A DNA stretch of 64,000 nucleotides from Phymatolithon calcareum (GCA_977006965.1 OZ345371.1:682001-746000), one strand, 5' to 3'; numbered from the stretch's first letter, positions 33,135 to 46,590 are shown. A program made the numbers and translations. Notes: generated from the letters alone by a model not told the origin.

Positions 33135-35810
33135 TTAGTTTCCCCTTTTCGACTCAAAGCATGGATGAAGCAAAAAGATTGAAGGAAACGGTGGAGGAAG
33201 CTGCATAGATCCATGTGAAAGTAATAGTCCTCGTTTTTGGTATTCCAATTCGTTTTGAAGAATTGCAAAGACTTTCCGCGCGCGCAACGAACGGCACTTC
33301 ACTCGAAGGTACTAACGCCTATTTGAATGATGAAGTGATATCAGCATACTTTGCGCTACTACAGAAACGCAATGAAACACGTTTTTCTCAGAGCCGGGTG
33401 CATTTCCTGACGTCTCGGTTCTCTAAAAACCTTTTCTGTGGCACTTCTGGAAAGGAATTTCATCCTTTTTTGGATAGAGAGGGGTTTCTGGAAAAAAAAT
33501 GAGGATGAAAAATCTCAAAGGAAAGACATGTTTCTTCTAACTATTAATGATACTCATCATTAGTTCCTCTGCGTAATCGACGTGAAGCAAAAGTTCATTT
33601 CGATGTACGACTCCCTTAGAACATACCGAAAATGGTACAGAGCAGCAATACTTCAGTAGCTCAAAACGAAATTGCACCCCGCAGATTGGAATTTGGAAAA
33701 TGCTCTAAATGCATTAGAAGCAGCTGGGAGATCAATGAGTTTACAAGAAAATGGGTTGGACTGAGGAGTTTTTGTTTTCAAAGCTGCAGAAGCCTTCGCA
33801 CTTTCAGCTCCCCTGTCTTTCACGCAGGAAGATATTAAGTACGCCAGGTCGCGACTGTGCATCGAAATTCTGAATTGCAATCTAGCAGATATTCATGAAA
33901 CGAGAAGCGCTCTCAGCGATCGTGAATCATGCAGATAAATCCAAACTTTAGCCGACATATGAAAAAGGAAGACCTTTAGTGCCTGAAATAAAGTCATCGC
34001 GCACGTCAGCGTGGTCGATGAGATGGGGCTTGCAGTGTACATGATGTCCACGGTTACCTTCCGTGGCGGGTCCGCTGCGCAGTCCACAGTTGACGCCCTT
34101 TGGCTACAAAGACGTTTTCCCCGCTTGATTTCCTTCCCGAAGATGGTTCTGTCGTTGCAATCCTTCTGGTCGATTTGTCACGGATGGGAAACGGCAAAAA
34201 CCAGAAGCGATCTCTTTGCAACAACAAATCAAGTGCACATGACCTTGAGGTGATGGCGGCAGGGACCAATTGATGCCAGAGTGATGCCAGAGCGGCGGGG
34301 AGTATGTCTGACGACTTGCAAGAGATGTTCGCACCCGTTGCCTGTAAAACAAATGCAGCGAGCTGGCGCAATGAATCCGGGAAATACTTCGCCTCAACTA
34401 AACGGAGTACGGCCGCTCAAACTCTTACAATTGCTTCATTTCGAGACATCCGTGATTTCAACGTACTGTTTCTTTCCGCGTTCATGGTCCCAACGCAGTA
34501 CTGAGATGATCCGTTGTATCACTCGGGCACTAATGGGACCCGTGCCCCATCGCGCCAGATGGGAGGAACACATGAGCCATGAGACCCGACACACCAGCAC
34601 CTGTTCGCCATAGACCCTCAATCACATCTGCTTCCAGTGTCATGTAGGAATCATCTGACGAGAATTTCGGAGCTTCCCGAAACCTGGAACAGATTTATCA
34701 CTTACGGCATTTGCATAAGGCGTCCGGAGCAGCAGCAAGCTTGCGGACGGTTTGCGTCGAAAACACATGATTGTGCCGTTGTCCGATAGAATTGAGCATG
34801 CATTTCCGCTGAGTTGAGCGTCGAAGAGGCATGTATCGAACGTTTCACACGTTTGATTATGGAGGGGAGGATGTCCAAGTCGAGCATTTGGAACGGGGGT
34901 CCAATTGCCCGTTGATACGGGAATACATGGGCATTAGGTGTCCTTGTTCTGCAACGGTGAGCGCATTCAGCGCAAATCCCATGCATTGACGAGCTGAAAT
35001 GCAATGCTTTGGAGTCAGATTCGTGCTCCGCTGTTGTGGAGCGGAGCACACCAGGAAGGAGCTAGACTTTCTCAAATCCATGCCTCACATTCGACAAACG
35101 CTCGCGAATACAGCTTTCTTCTCTTGAGAAAAAACGTTCAGAACGGCACAAGTCAATATTGACTTTTGGTACAAAGACTCAAAATATTAAACTTTCGTGG
35201 AATTCTGCTCGCCTATAGCCCTCGCGTCGAAATCAATGTATGATAGTTGGGAAAGAGTAAGAGAACGTCTTTCCCAGCACGCCGCCTGTCCGAAGTCTGA
35301 GAGACACATGGTCAGTTTGCTTGTGCTGGGAGACAAAGAATTGCCCAAGCGCTCCTGCTTTGCTTTGCTTCAGAACCTTTGAGGCGTAGGATTTAAACGC
35401 TAAGGGATATAACTTGTTTTCTTCACACAGATTCGCTCCGTATTCCAAATTTCGCGATGGCACGGCCAATTTAGGAAGTAACGGCGGAGTCTTGTCTGGA
35501 GCAAACGGTGAAAACTACTGGAAATTTTCTTGCACCATTGTGAGCTTTTGTTTTCATCAATACGTAGTCTACAATGTCGCACTTCACCCTAGGTTCCCGT
35601 GCTCACGTGGCGACTCGTCAGAACCATCAATTCTGTAGCGCAGCATATGAAACCTCGTCCGCATAACACTCTTTTTTCGTCAATTCTCTGTTGCTATTTT
35701 CCGCCTAGCATCACATCGCCGTGTTGAAGCCCCCGCAAAGCAGAGCTGGGCGTTTCGGTTTGGCTCTCCGCGCGAGCCGCCGCAGAATCTTTCCTACCTG
35801 TTTTAACATT
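33135..35810. other. Spacer of the inverted repeat, remainder
   Basis: Frames of up to 115 codons on both strands (33215-33502 plus, 34281-34613 plus, 35049-34702 minus) with no recognisable domain. No LTR, terminal repeat or RNA gene found. Confidence 0.3.
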
Positions 35811-38800
35811 CGTGGTCGTGCTCAGGGCAACTGCGCCGCTCTGGCTACACGCCACCACACTGTACCTGGAACCACTCAACGTCCCCGGGGCCGAAATCTT
35901 TGACGAGTACGGAGGCTTGGTGGTCGCAGATGTGGTGCCAGAAAAAAGTGCAATAAGATCTGATTACACTTCCTTGTTCCTCCTACGTTGCTTTCCTTTC
36001 CTGTACAGTAATTAAATTGACCGGCCTCAGAACAGCCCAACAGTGTTTTCAATTGCTCACACTCTTCGGTGCTAAAGAGACTCAACTCAACTTGTGCTTT
36101 CTACAGCAGATATGTGTCACTCTCTTCAGAGATAGTTGAAAGATGACTGTTTATTTTCCAAACATGTAATGCAGGGTCGCGGGGGTTCCTCTATTAGTAA
36201 GACAGCATAGTACAAGAACACGCTGAGGACTGCCATATTCGGTGCTTGTCAACCTGGCAGCAATGGGCCATACATCAGAGTTAAAGTTGGCATTTCATAA
36301 AGATTGCAGTGTGTACTTAGTGAGCCCACTTTCAAATGTAAGGACTGTAGGCGAACATTCCTACATGAAGGTGAAGAGGCATCGTAAAGTTGTGAAGCTC
36401 AAATCATGTTTCTTAGGTCTGAATTTGCTTTGCATTTAGGTGGAACATGTAGCAATTGTTGCCAATACAACTTTGAAATCGGCGTCAACTCACGTCTAGT
36501 GTTTCTTTCAAAGTGTGCTAATCTGAACCAGTGGATGAAGATGAAGACATTGCTTTGCCGCGCAGGTAATTGCAATGTTCGCGATTAAGGAAGTGCCGCA
36601 GCGCCAAAGCGTAAGCACAAGATATTTTTGCCAATTGAAAAATTCAATCAAGCAGCGTACGCTCTGAACAAGCAAAGGACCAGGAACACTTGTTCTCCCT
36701 GCCGATTACCCTTGAATATGGCGCCACGCTCTGAACAAGCAAAGCACCAGTAACACTTGTTCTCCCTGCCAATTACCCCTACAAGTATGTGCACCGTGAG
36801 CAGTTAATATTTGTTGAGTTACCTCTGGCCCACCGCGCGGCAGTTCTGTTCCTGTAGAAAGTGTTCCAGAGCGATGCAAAACGTAGACCACACAGTCCTG
36901 CGCCATCGCCCTGAACAATGCTCTGATGCACGTCATGCGCGTCTCTGTACACCGAGAAGAGCTTCCAGCTGATTACTGTGGGACTGACGTAGGATTTGTT
37001 CGGTCACGTAGTCCAGGCACCGCTGCCGAGTCACGGGTGTCGACACTGTCGTCACGTCTGCCGTTAGAGGCAGCAGGAGTCATTCATAACTACATATTTG
37101 TCGCTCAGAATCTAATTTTTGATTATATTTTGGGATACAATTTTTTTAAAACCTCCTTCTGCGCGCTATGTTTATCAGGGGTCCCATTTGCGTACCTTTT
37201 CATGCTTGTTTCACTTCACAAATTATTTTTTAATTTGGAAAAGATTTTCTTGCCTTGGACGAAAATGCATTTTCTTTCTTTCTTTTTCTGTTGGATTTCT
37301 TGAAGCTTATGGAACCACTAGGAATCCTTACGGCTCTAGTAGACCTGAAAGATGTCACAACAGCTGTCCAAGGTGCAAAAGTTGCACGCCATGTCCAGCT
37401 TAACATCTGCATCGCTACGCAGCCAATCTTCATTCGCCGTCCTTTAAATGGATGCTCGCGTCCGGTTTCAGTGCTGCAGTACGATTTGAAACGTCCGGAA
37501 CGCTGGTGGGACTTGAGGGGAAGGACTTTTAATGGTACAGAGACAAGGCCGTGTGGACCAAACGATTCTGGTCCGCATATCCAATGACGATGTGGAGGGA
37601 CTTTTGAAGTCTGGATGAAACTACTCGCGACCCTGATGCCTTATCTCCGGTGGCTGATATTGTTGGCGCGTCTTCTGGGCTCGATGATACATGCAGTAGC
37701 GTCGAAAAAGAGATCAGTACTGTCAATTTCACCAATTTAGAGTGGTAAGATGTATGCGAATGAATCCATGACGTCTTGCGCAGATTTTTATCGCAAACGC
37801 AATGTAATCTCGTACAAATACCATTCCGTATCGCCGTGATAACCCAAATGCAAAGATCAACATCTCTGGGAATTCCCTCAAAAACAAGTGCCGTGCAGTG
37901 CCCTGCGTCACACCTCCAAGTGCCCCGAGGGACATTCTATACTGCACAGAGAACCCAGGTTTCACGAGCCTGAACGAAGAAGTACGCGTGAATGCCGTGT
38001 CTTCTTTGGCAGGAGCATTCGGTGGTGATGAACGCGTTGAGTGAGACGTCTGTCAGAAAGCTTCCAGATGTTCTGCACTTCGAAAGGACCACACAATGCG
38101 GTGAGCTCTACCAAATCAGCAGGATGCAGCGCGCGCGTTGGAAAATAATCAATGCCGAAAAGGCCGAGAGTGACATATTTGAAACAAATGCGACGAGTGG
38201 TGCTGCTTAGGCAGGTTCAGAGGCCAGTTTGTGTACTGGGAATGACTTTTCAAGCACACGTCGAATACTATTGGTCCTGTGGATGCTAGGAAGAAAGGAT
38301 TTCCAAGGTGTTCGGGTGCTAGAAAAACAGCCCAAAATACGGATAGTTTTATCAAGTGGTTTCTCGTAATGAAAAGATATCTGACGGAAAATTCGACTAC
38401 TGTTTGCATTGAGGAGATTGCTTTTAATATTTGAAAAGTGAGACTGGCAACATAGCGGTGTAAACGGCCGCGGTGTAATACTGGCGCCGAGTACCGCGTA
38501 CGCTCTCCCCGAGGAATTCGGAGTAATGCTCCCGCCGACAACGCCACTGAGCTCGAGGAAAAGTGAGTGAATGGAAATCTACACCTCCGCTCCACTTAAA
38601 TCTCCGAGAGAACGCGACGAAGATCTTCGCCAGGCCTCTATCTTCTTACCGAGAGATTTCCCAGTACTTCTGGTGAAAGACGGATTTTGTGAGCGGTCGA
38701 GAGAGCGCGACAAGGCGAAGGAGCCCACTTCATGATTGACTAATTGTGTTTTGATTCGCCGAAGAAGTAGCTCGGGGAAGGTAAGAAGATCAAGAATGGT

Positions 38801-41292
38801 ACGGCACCAAAGAAAGCAGCCGTCAAGCACGATTTAGAGGTAAACGTCGAGGTCTCTGGGACGTATAACGCCCGTCAGTGCCTAGGTATTTCGAAGATGC
38901 CGTATTATGTAGCACGAAGTGGTCTGAACGTGTTCCAAGGCGGTTTTTCCTCAAACCACCAGAAGGAGAAACACGCACGTCTGATGGATTCCCAGCCATC
39001 GATGCAGCCGATCTTCAAGTACGAAACGAATAATTTCAACAGTTGCAAGTACTGGCAAGGTCTACAGAAGACGTGCTATTCTGTGATGGTTTCCGAAGCC
39101 TCGGGGCGTCACAAGGAGCTGGAACGCCACGTAAAATGTCTCTGCGGTCGTGCGCGGAGATTTTCGTGGAGTAGGAGATGCGATTGTTCGGTTTACGTCA
39201 AGATTTCAGGAGAAAATTGGGAAGGACCCTGTCAACGCAAAGCTTAACCAGGAAATTGCACGAGGAGGACTATTACCTTCGAGTGAGTGACGGGCTGTAT
39301 AGAAAGACACGCCGGATCGGACTGCCGGTTAAACGCAATTGATGAAAGTCATTGGGACTCTGATCGCAAAGAATGAGATGAAGCGTGCAGGGGGCGCAAG
39401 TTCGTCATATTGAGCAGAAGACTGATCTGACGCGGACCCCAATATGAGTGCGATGCTTTGTAACGGATTGGGGCCAGACCCTACTTGAGGAGGCAATTGA
39501 AGATCGGGATTTCGAAACGTCGACGCTATCGTTTGATAACGGTGAAATGCTGCCAGAACTTGCGCAAACTGCTGAAGACCTCTCGTTTTCCATAAATGAT
39601 CTTGCCAATGGGTTTGCCAATGGGGCTTATGGGACGGTCTCTGAAAAATTAGCTCTGAACGCAGTGATGAAAGGGTGTATCGTGTTCAGTGCGTTCGTGT
39701 TCTGGCAAGACGAGGGTAAATCGAGCAAAAAGCGCAAGGTGTGTTGGCTTCTATCCTCTCCCTTTGCTCATCAGGGGCTAGCGAGTTTATTTATGGTTTT
39801 CTGGTCGCCCTGGGTTCCAGGAGACAGGCACAGGCACACATAGTGTTGCAGGCAGATGGTATGCGCCAGTCACTAGACTCGTTTCTGGATTGCAGTAGGG
39901 TGCACGTATGCGAGATCCATGTGGAGAAGTCAACGACGTGGGTGAGTACCGAAGCTGTCGATGAGAAAATTACAGCACGGGCGACGAGTTGGAAGAAACG
40001 CGAAGCCATCAGCCTTGCACAGCTTCTTGAACGTCGCTGTGTATGAGCTCAATATTACGATGAAACTTCGTAGGCGGTAGCGGTTTCGTAAACGTGTCTG
40101 CGACTTGCTTTGCGCTCGGTGTGTGCTCAGATGCGATCTTATTGCGCTGCACATGCTCTCGGATGCAATTTGCGCGTGTCAATGTGCTTTGACCGCGTTG
40201 TTTCCCGTTTGCAACAGACATTGCGATAGCAGCTTTATTATCGACAAGAAGACAAGTCGGGTTTGGAATGGGTATTCGAAATTCCTATTCGATCTGCTAC
40301 AGCCACACAATGACACGGGCGGCTTCCGATGCGGCCATATATTCAGCTGCTTCTGTAGAAAGTGTTACTGCTTTTTGAAGTACACTCTTCTATTAGGTCA
40401 CCAGCCTAGGAAATGGCGATGCAAGTGCGGGATTGGTGTGTGTCTTAACTTGCACCAAATGAGCAAACATTGGCCCCAGGGAAGCTTTATAATTTGGAAC
40501 CTCCAAGTATTTGTGCTCAAATTACAGAAGGGGACCACATGTCGAGTTTCGATGCAATAAAATTGTCCAGAGGAATACGGTACGCACCAGATATGCGCGA
40601 TATGGTGATGTTTCGGTACCAAGGTCACTACTACTGAACTGTGGATCCTCTTTTCGACGCTCTGCACTTTGTTTTACTCGTATGATGGCTATTGGCAATT
40701 TTTTCGTCGCCTCGAGTCTTCAAGGAACTTTTTCGAGATCTAAAAGCCGCAGAGGTGCGCGACGGAAGCTGAGCTTGGACTCCTGCGGAAAAAGAAGAAG
40801 CGGGAGGGCAAAGAATCCACTCCAGTCGGGCAGTCAGGAGTACGTAAAGAGACTGACTCTTTGAGGTTCTACGTTCAGCGCAATGGAATTGGCGAACCGT
40901 CCAATGATGGGAAAATTCTTCTTGTTTAAGAGAAAGTGCGACAAGTTCGGACTTCACATAGCAAGAAAATGGCTCTTATGCGTCGCGAACAACTCTCGTA
41001 AAAGTTTTCCCACGGGAAGCCGCAAGTACAGGGTTCTCTGAGGCGGTACTTGCAGTCTGGCGCCGGGGCACCGAAAGACGCATCTTGACCTAGCATATTG
41101 AGCGAGAGCCTGCACTTCTCGCTGCGGCAAACCATAAGCGAGGTCGCAGAGGAATGATATCCGTACATGGTTCGCCTGTTCTGTCCTCATTTAGATCTAG
41201 TGCCGGCAGTCGTGAACATATTTCGCAGACACAGTTTCATCCACTTGTTCTGCAATCGGACTTGACGCGAAAATCACGGCACAGAGTGGCTG
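35811..41292 (-). repeat. Right arm of the giant inverted repeat (5482 bp)
   Basis: Mirror of 25882-31664 lacking its 301-bp segment. The unique spacer between arms is 31665-35810 (4146 bp). No TG...CA ends or clear flanking duplication were found at the outer edges; a loose AGATC similarity lies just outside both. Confidence 0.9.
40030..40410 (-). pseudogene. Copia RNase H C-terminal remnant, right arm
   Basis: Mirror copy of 27065-27445. It is slightly less damaged: the minus frame 40221-40009 reads NCIREHVQRNKIASEHTPSA and on through KQVADTFTKPLPP without the stop seen in the left arm. It is still a fragment with upstream frameshifts. Confidence 0.7.
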
Positions 41293-41477
41293 GGGATCTA
41301 GGGCCGAATATCTACAAGCTTGATCCGCCGCCGGAAGACATGTGGACGGGAGCCCGGTGTTTAACCCTGCATAGCGGCTGTTTCTTTCGAATATTGCACT
41401 TGGAGGAGGTGCTATCACAGAAATGTCGGCGTGCGTATCCCACGAAGTGATGACTCACCTAAACCCTGCGGGTCATC

Positions 41478-42557
41478 AGTAGGGGACAGATAAGATCGAG
41501 TTCCTAGGGACATACTCCAGAAGCGTGTATTATTCAAGCACAAGTTCCGGCTCTCAGGCCAGGAGCTCCACGAAACCCGCCTACTGGAATACCTGGGAAC
41601 CACGATCGACAACACGGGAGTAACCCACCACGCAACACTAAAGCGCATCAACGCGGCGAAGGGAATCATCATGGGACTGAAAGACCTGAGAGTCCAAGCG
41701 CAAGGACTAGCGTCTACCAAGAACATAGCAATGTACAAGGCTCTTGTGAAATGCAGATGGGAGTACGCGATACACCTCACACCATGGACAAACTCAGTCG
41801 AAGCGCAGATCAACCAAGCGGAGGGTCTGTTCTACTCTGTTGCCTTCGGTAACTACGCGAAACGATTGCACGCCCGAATGCGAGCCCTCTGCAGAATTAC
41901 TCCACCAAAGATAAGAAGAGCGCAACTCGGAGAGCACTTCGCACAGAGGCTTATACGAGGGAAGGACGAAATCGAGAAGGAAGCAAATTACGCAGGAAAG
42001 GAAGGGGACATACAGCAAGCAGAGAGGGATATCCGCTATCTGCAAGAGCATGAGCTCTTAAGAGGCAGTACCGAGCGAGCCGTACGAGGGCTGGTGACCC
42101 ACAAACACGAGAGCCACCGCCGACGACAGGAATGGATGGAAAAGGAAGAAGAAAAAGAGAGAAAAATACTGTCGATACTAAGGAGAAAGCAAGCCCGGTA
42201 CTCCAAATTCGATCCAGGAAACACCGACTCCTAGCAGTTAAGTGGTTCTTTGGCCGCTTCCCACCACGAAGACCAGAGTCGTACATTGAAAATTTCAACG
42301 AGGTCGCGGAAGAGAATCTGAAAACTCTACAACGAAATTTGACAAGTCCAGGAGCAGAAGAATCTTGGGAAAAAGGGACGAAAACGGCGATTGACAAACT
42401 TTTAGCCTTGGAAATCCATATGTTAGAAGAAATGATAGTGTAATGTGATCTGATTGGGTAATGAGATGGCAGTATGAACGGGAAGCTGCTCTGGTGTTGG
42501 TGAATACCGGCGTTGAGGGCTTCTAAAATAAAAACCTTCAATTTACCCCCCATGCGT
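41478..42557 (+). pseudogene. LINE-C copy, 5'-truncated, RT C-terminus and tail
   Basis: The plus strand starts in the RT thumb (KFRLSGQELHETRLLEYLGT) and runs open to 42234: MYKALVKCRWEYAIHLTPWT, MRALCRITPPKIRRAQLGEH, then a highly charged helical stretch. One frameshift near 42190-42230 leads to the conserved tail RKHRLLAVKWFFGRFPPRRP and the end EIHMLEEMIV (stop at 42441-42443). The 3' UTR ends GCTTCTAAAATAAAAACC. GTCATCA at 41471-41477 and 42558-42564 is a possible 7-bp target duplication. The RT catalytic core is missing. Confidence 0.7.
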
Positions 42558-43278
42558 GTCATCACAGTTAGCTTCACTTATCTAGCGGTATATAAGTAGG
42601 TCAAGCACACACCTTCAGTAAATGAAGCCACCGATTTCTGCACAGCCGGATAACGTTGGTGCAGCGAAGGTTTGCGCTGCAGATGCAGGGCTGTGAACCC
42701 TAATTATGTTCGGAAACTTCGTCAGAGGACGAATAATAGAGTAAAGACGTTTTGTCACGCGTACGATAAGCAGAGAAAGGGTAGGGTGGGAGGCGGAGAA
42801 AAATGTGGGTAATTCGTCCCCAGATTCGTTCAGGAATGTAATTACCATTTCGCTTGTGTTGCAACAACGTTTTCGGAAAAGGGGCATGAGAAATAATTCG
42901 AGCATTCTGTGCCCGCCCAGGGTGGCACACCATTGATCGGTATTGTCGTCATGTCTTCAGCTTAGAATCAAGAAAGACGATCCCCTCTGTCACCTGGTCG
43001 GTAAACGGAAAAACGGACAACGCCGAGAGACAAAGCACATTCTAATCTTTTGTCTCGTGTGCATCGAAAGTGGAAAGGATTTCGGAATTCGCTGCCGGAG
43101 CCGGAGAAGTTTGCACTTGCCCAGGGCGACGCTGCTTTCAACTGCTTTTCGATCCTTCTTGCGCTATTTCTCTTCTTTCATCAAGTATGATACGCCTCCG
43201 GGGCAGCGGCGCTCCATAATGATAATCTGTCGACTTACAGTTCGTGATATGGGCACCTCATCCCACTCTGGTGCTCCC
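42558..43278. other. Unassigned stretch
   Basis: Short frames on both strands, the longest being 126 codons plus (42943-43323), which runs by chance into the next LINE. Nothing recognised. Confidence 0.3.
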
Positions 43279-44400
43279 TTCAGGCAAAGAATGCAAAAGA
43301 ATTGCAAAAACTATTGGACATAGCTACGAAGTGGGCAGCAGAGAACTCCATGAGATGGAACACGAAGCCGGGAAAGAGCGAGGTCCTTAAGTAAAAAGGA
43401 CTCCCGAAGAAGAAATTCTTCCCTGCAAGAAAAGGGCTGCACCAAGTCTGGAGACTGTCCTACCTCGGGATCAGTATGAACAACAACGGAGACACCGACC
43501 ATACAGCAATCTCAAGTGTTCGGAATGCGATGGGATGCATACGCAAACTCCGCCAAATTGGCTTGAACGTCAGAGGACTCCAACCAACCACTTGCATCAG
43601 GATTTTCAAGTCGTTGACTCTCCCCAAATGGGAGTATGCCATCCACCTGACACCGATTACGAAACGCCTACTATCGGCAATTGAAGCAGCAGAAGGTTTT
43701 TTCTACAGATACGTTTTCGGAAACTATGCCGAGTATGGAAGGGAGAGAATGCGAGTGCTCTGCCGTCTCGCCAGCCGACAGATGAGGAGAATGCATCAGG
43801 CTGAAAGGTTTACCTTAAGCTTGGTAAGACGGCGGAAGTTCCTGGAGCTTTCAGAAGAATACCAGGGAAAAGAAGAAGATCTGGTAGACGTATCAAAGGA
43901 CATTGGGTATCTCGGGGAAGAGGAACACCTTAAAGAAGCTCTGAAACAAACGGAAGAAGGTATGGAGTCAAAAAAGCGACGCCTACAAGCAACAGTCAAA
44001 GTCTGGTCGTTAGAAGACGAGAGTCGGACAGTTAAAATCCTGATCGGCGTACCGGACGACCTACCAGGAGTGCTATATATAAGGGACAGAACCGAGAGGT
44101 TGAGATGCCTGAGAGTCATTTTCAACAGAGTTCCTTTGTGGAGAAGATCCATTATCGCGAAATACTTTGGGACTGGTGCTGTGGTGGAGCTTATCGTGTT
44201 TCAACGTATACTGCGGTGTATGAAGATGGACCAAGAAACGGAATATGAATTCAAAAGACTTACTCGGGCCCTCACAGGGAGAGAAATTAGAATCAAGGAG
44301 ATATTAGAAGGAGAGTAGAGAGATGAGTATCGAAAACAGCGAGAATCTTCCCTGTTACTCAAATTTGAGGCTTTGGGAGCTTTTAAAATAAATCAACATA
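43279..44400 (+). pseudogene. LINE-A copy 1, 5'-truncated
   Basis: Starts within RT just after the catalytic FADD box (LQAKNAKELQKLLDIATKWA) and has a stop after KSEVLK at about 43390. From 43476 it is open for 280 codons: YLGISMNNNG is followed by KWEYAIHLTPITKRLLSAIE, MRVLCRLASRQMRRMHQAER, the charged linker, and the conserved tail RTERLRCLRVIFNRVPLWRR ending IKEILEGE. The 3' UTR ends TTTGGGAGCTTTTAAAATAA. No RNase H domain follows RT. Confidence 0.75.
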
Positions 44401-45039
44401 TATTCCTTATCTGGTGCTGCGTGTTTCCGTCCCATAATCCATTTTAGTAGTACGCAGTTTCAGATTCCGCTGAAGTCGCGAGAAATATGTCGATATTTCT
44501 CCTCCCTCGATTAGTTTCAAGCGTCGGACTGCTTGCTGTCCTTATTCTCCAGTGTTTATTCCGCTGCACAGGATACAATTTTGATCGCCCTCCAGGTTCC
44601 CTTGTGGACCCAAATTGTATGTCTCGCGTTCAGCTCGCCGATGACAATTGCATTTTCTTGCCAGTACTTGTGCAGGTATTCTAAACACTTTTCATACTCC
44701 TCCTGGCTTGCTATGGGGAAAAATAAAGTGCCTCAATGGCCAAAACTGCTTGATACGTATTTGCTGCAGTCTTGAAGAGGACTTTAATATGCCCTATGGT
44801 CATTCTATGATGATGACCTGTCGACCTCTTCAACGCAATTAATTGTCAATTGCACTTGCTTTAAGCAGGTTAAAACTTACGTGTACCTACAGCACAGAAT
44901 AGAAAAAGTGCTGATCCTCCCACAATTGAAACGAAGGCATCGGCATTATAACGCGGTCGATATTGATCATCTTCAAGAATTCTTACTCTCGATTATTGCG
45001 ATTGTCTTGTAAGGCTGGATCCTGCTTAGATTCTTCCAG
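44401..45039. other. Unassigned stretch
   Basis: Short frames only (up to 80 codons). It ends at a C13 run (about 45055-45067) directly before a PB CAATTGAGGGG motif. Confidence 0.3.
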
Positions 45040-45650
45040 TATCTATGTGCCGAACCCCCCCCCCCCAATTGAGGGGCGATTTAAAATCACAAAAACGTTT
45101 GAAAAAAGAATGCGAAACAGTGTGTTGGCACCAGATTCAGAAAGGCGGACTAGTTCTCTTGGTGCGGAATACCCCAACAAGATCCTTATAAGCGCTTCAT
45201 TCTTCGCTAGGAACGAAAATATGATGATCACGCAAAAAAGGAACTGCCATGCCTCAAGAAAAAGACCCGCGGCGACTGGTCGGTGCATGCTTACACGCCA
45301 AAGCAACGACGTGGACCAGTCTTGCGGACGTTATTCAGCCTTTTTCAAGTCGAAAAACGTGAACGGCACGGTTCAGGAGGTAATTGTGGAGAAAATCATC
45401 GGTCGGGAAAGCACATCACTGGGGCGTCAAATTGATCCTAGCTGAGGAACCTGGAGAATAAAAAGATGAAGACAGTAAAGAGTGTTAACTTCAAGGCAGG
45501 TAAGGCTGATGAATCTGCCTCTTCCTCTCACCTGCTTGTATCGAGTCCCAGCTGGAAAAACTCCGTACCACAAACTCCGGTTTACAGTGCTCTAGATCGC
45601 CAATTTTCTTCACGAAATGCGAAGTTCTCCGCCCACGAGCAACCATAAGT
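45040..45650 (+). pseudogene. PB-5 N-terminal remnant
   Basis: Follows the same order as PB-2: CAATTGAGGGGCGATTT, AGAAAGGCGGAC, then coding blocks with SRKRPAATGRCMLTRQSNDV, YSAFFKSKNVNGTVQEVIVE and KSVNFKAGKADESASSSHLL (frames shift between them). It ends near 45645 with RQFSSRNAKFSAHEQP. The catalytic domain and 3' end are missing. Confidence 0.55.
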
Positions 45651-45796
45651 TCACAAAAGGAGAAAAAAACTCTATACAATCTATAGAAGCTCTGAGCGCC
45701 CTCTCGTGGGGTCTCTAGCATATGCTAAAGTGCTACTGAGGGGAAAGAACTCCTTTTAAAGAAGACTTGAGGTTTGGAAAACTGAAATGAGGGAGG

Positions 45797-46490
45797 ATGA
45801 AAGAACTAAAAGATGTATCCGCCGTATATGCGATGCACCACACGGACGTCACGTGCAAATTCAGCAAAATCGAACTAAACTTTGGCAATTTCGTCTCCCC
45901 TGCCCTAAAATCTCTCGTCTCCCTACTGGCCGAAGCATCGTCGTTCTCCATTGCGTCACTCAAGAACATGGACCGTGAAATATCCCCCGTACCAATGGGG
46001 CCGCCTCGTACTGCGCCTGCAGGTGAAAAATGGGACGACTTCATGGACGACGATCTGATGCCCTCCCCTGTGCTTTCCCCACCACCGCCGTTGAATCTGA
46101 ACCCCGTATTCCAAATCAAATCGAGGAAACACAGACTTTGGGCAGTCATATGGTTTTTCGGCCGCTTCACTCCGCGACATCCCTCGGCATGTACCGACAA
46201 CTACGATGAACTAGAATCTATGCTGCTGGAATCCCTTCAACGCAACCTAACGCAGCCGTAGATGAATGATCGAACAGAAGAGGAAGTGAAACAAGCGATG
46301 GAAAAACTAATAATGCTAGAAAACGAGATCCAAGAGGAGATGATGCTGTGATGATGGAGGCGATATGCTGTAGTCTTCCCTGGAAGGGTTAAAGCGCAAT
46401 TCGAAGCTGCTCTGGTGTCGGCGTGCGCCGGCGTTCAGAGCTTCTAAAATAAAACCTATAATTTCCCACCCCCCCCCCCCCCCACCCACC
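45797..46490 (+). pseudogene. LINE-C-type 3' tail with an unmatched N-terminal segment
   Basis: A 154-codon frame (45797-46261). The first about 100 residues (MKELKDVSAVYAMHHTDVTC, a helical part, then PVPMGPPRTAP and PSPVLSPPPPLNLN) match nothing else in the window. From about 46100 it becomes the LINE-C tail: SRKHRLWAVIWFFGRFTPRH, then after a stop EEEVKQAMEKLIMLENEIQE. The 3' UTR is like that of LINE-C (CTGCTCTGGTGTCGGCG, CTTCTAAAATAAAACC) and ends in a C-rich run (46467-46492). It could be an internally deleted LINE-C or a divergent subfamily with a different linker. Confidence 0.5.
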
Positions 46491-46590
46491 GTCGTTGCTG
46501 CAGGGAGCTCATTCGCCAATTTATAGCACATCGGACTGTCCACGGCCGCCTCGCAGCGAACTTGCTATCAGTGCTCCGGGGATATTTGAT

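Noticed and set aside
41951-42577. Minus-strand ORF of 208 codons
   Set aside because: It is antisense to the LINE-C reading frame, whose motifs are clear on the plus strand.
45055-45067. C13 run as a regulatory site
   Set aside because: Homopolymer next to a PB end; likely slippage. The same holds for the C-rich run at 46467-46492.
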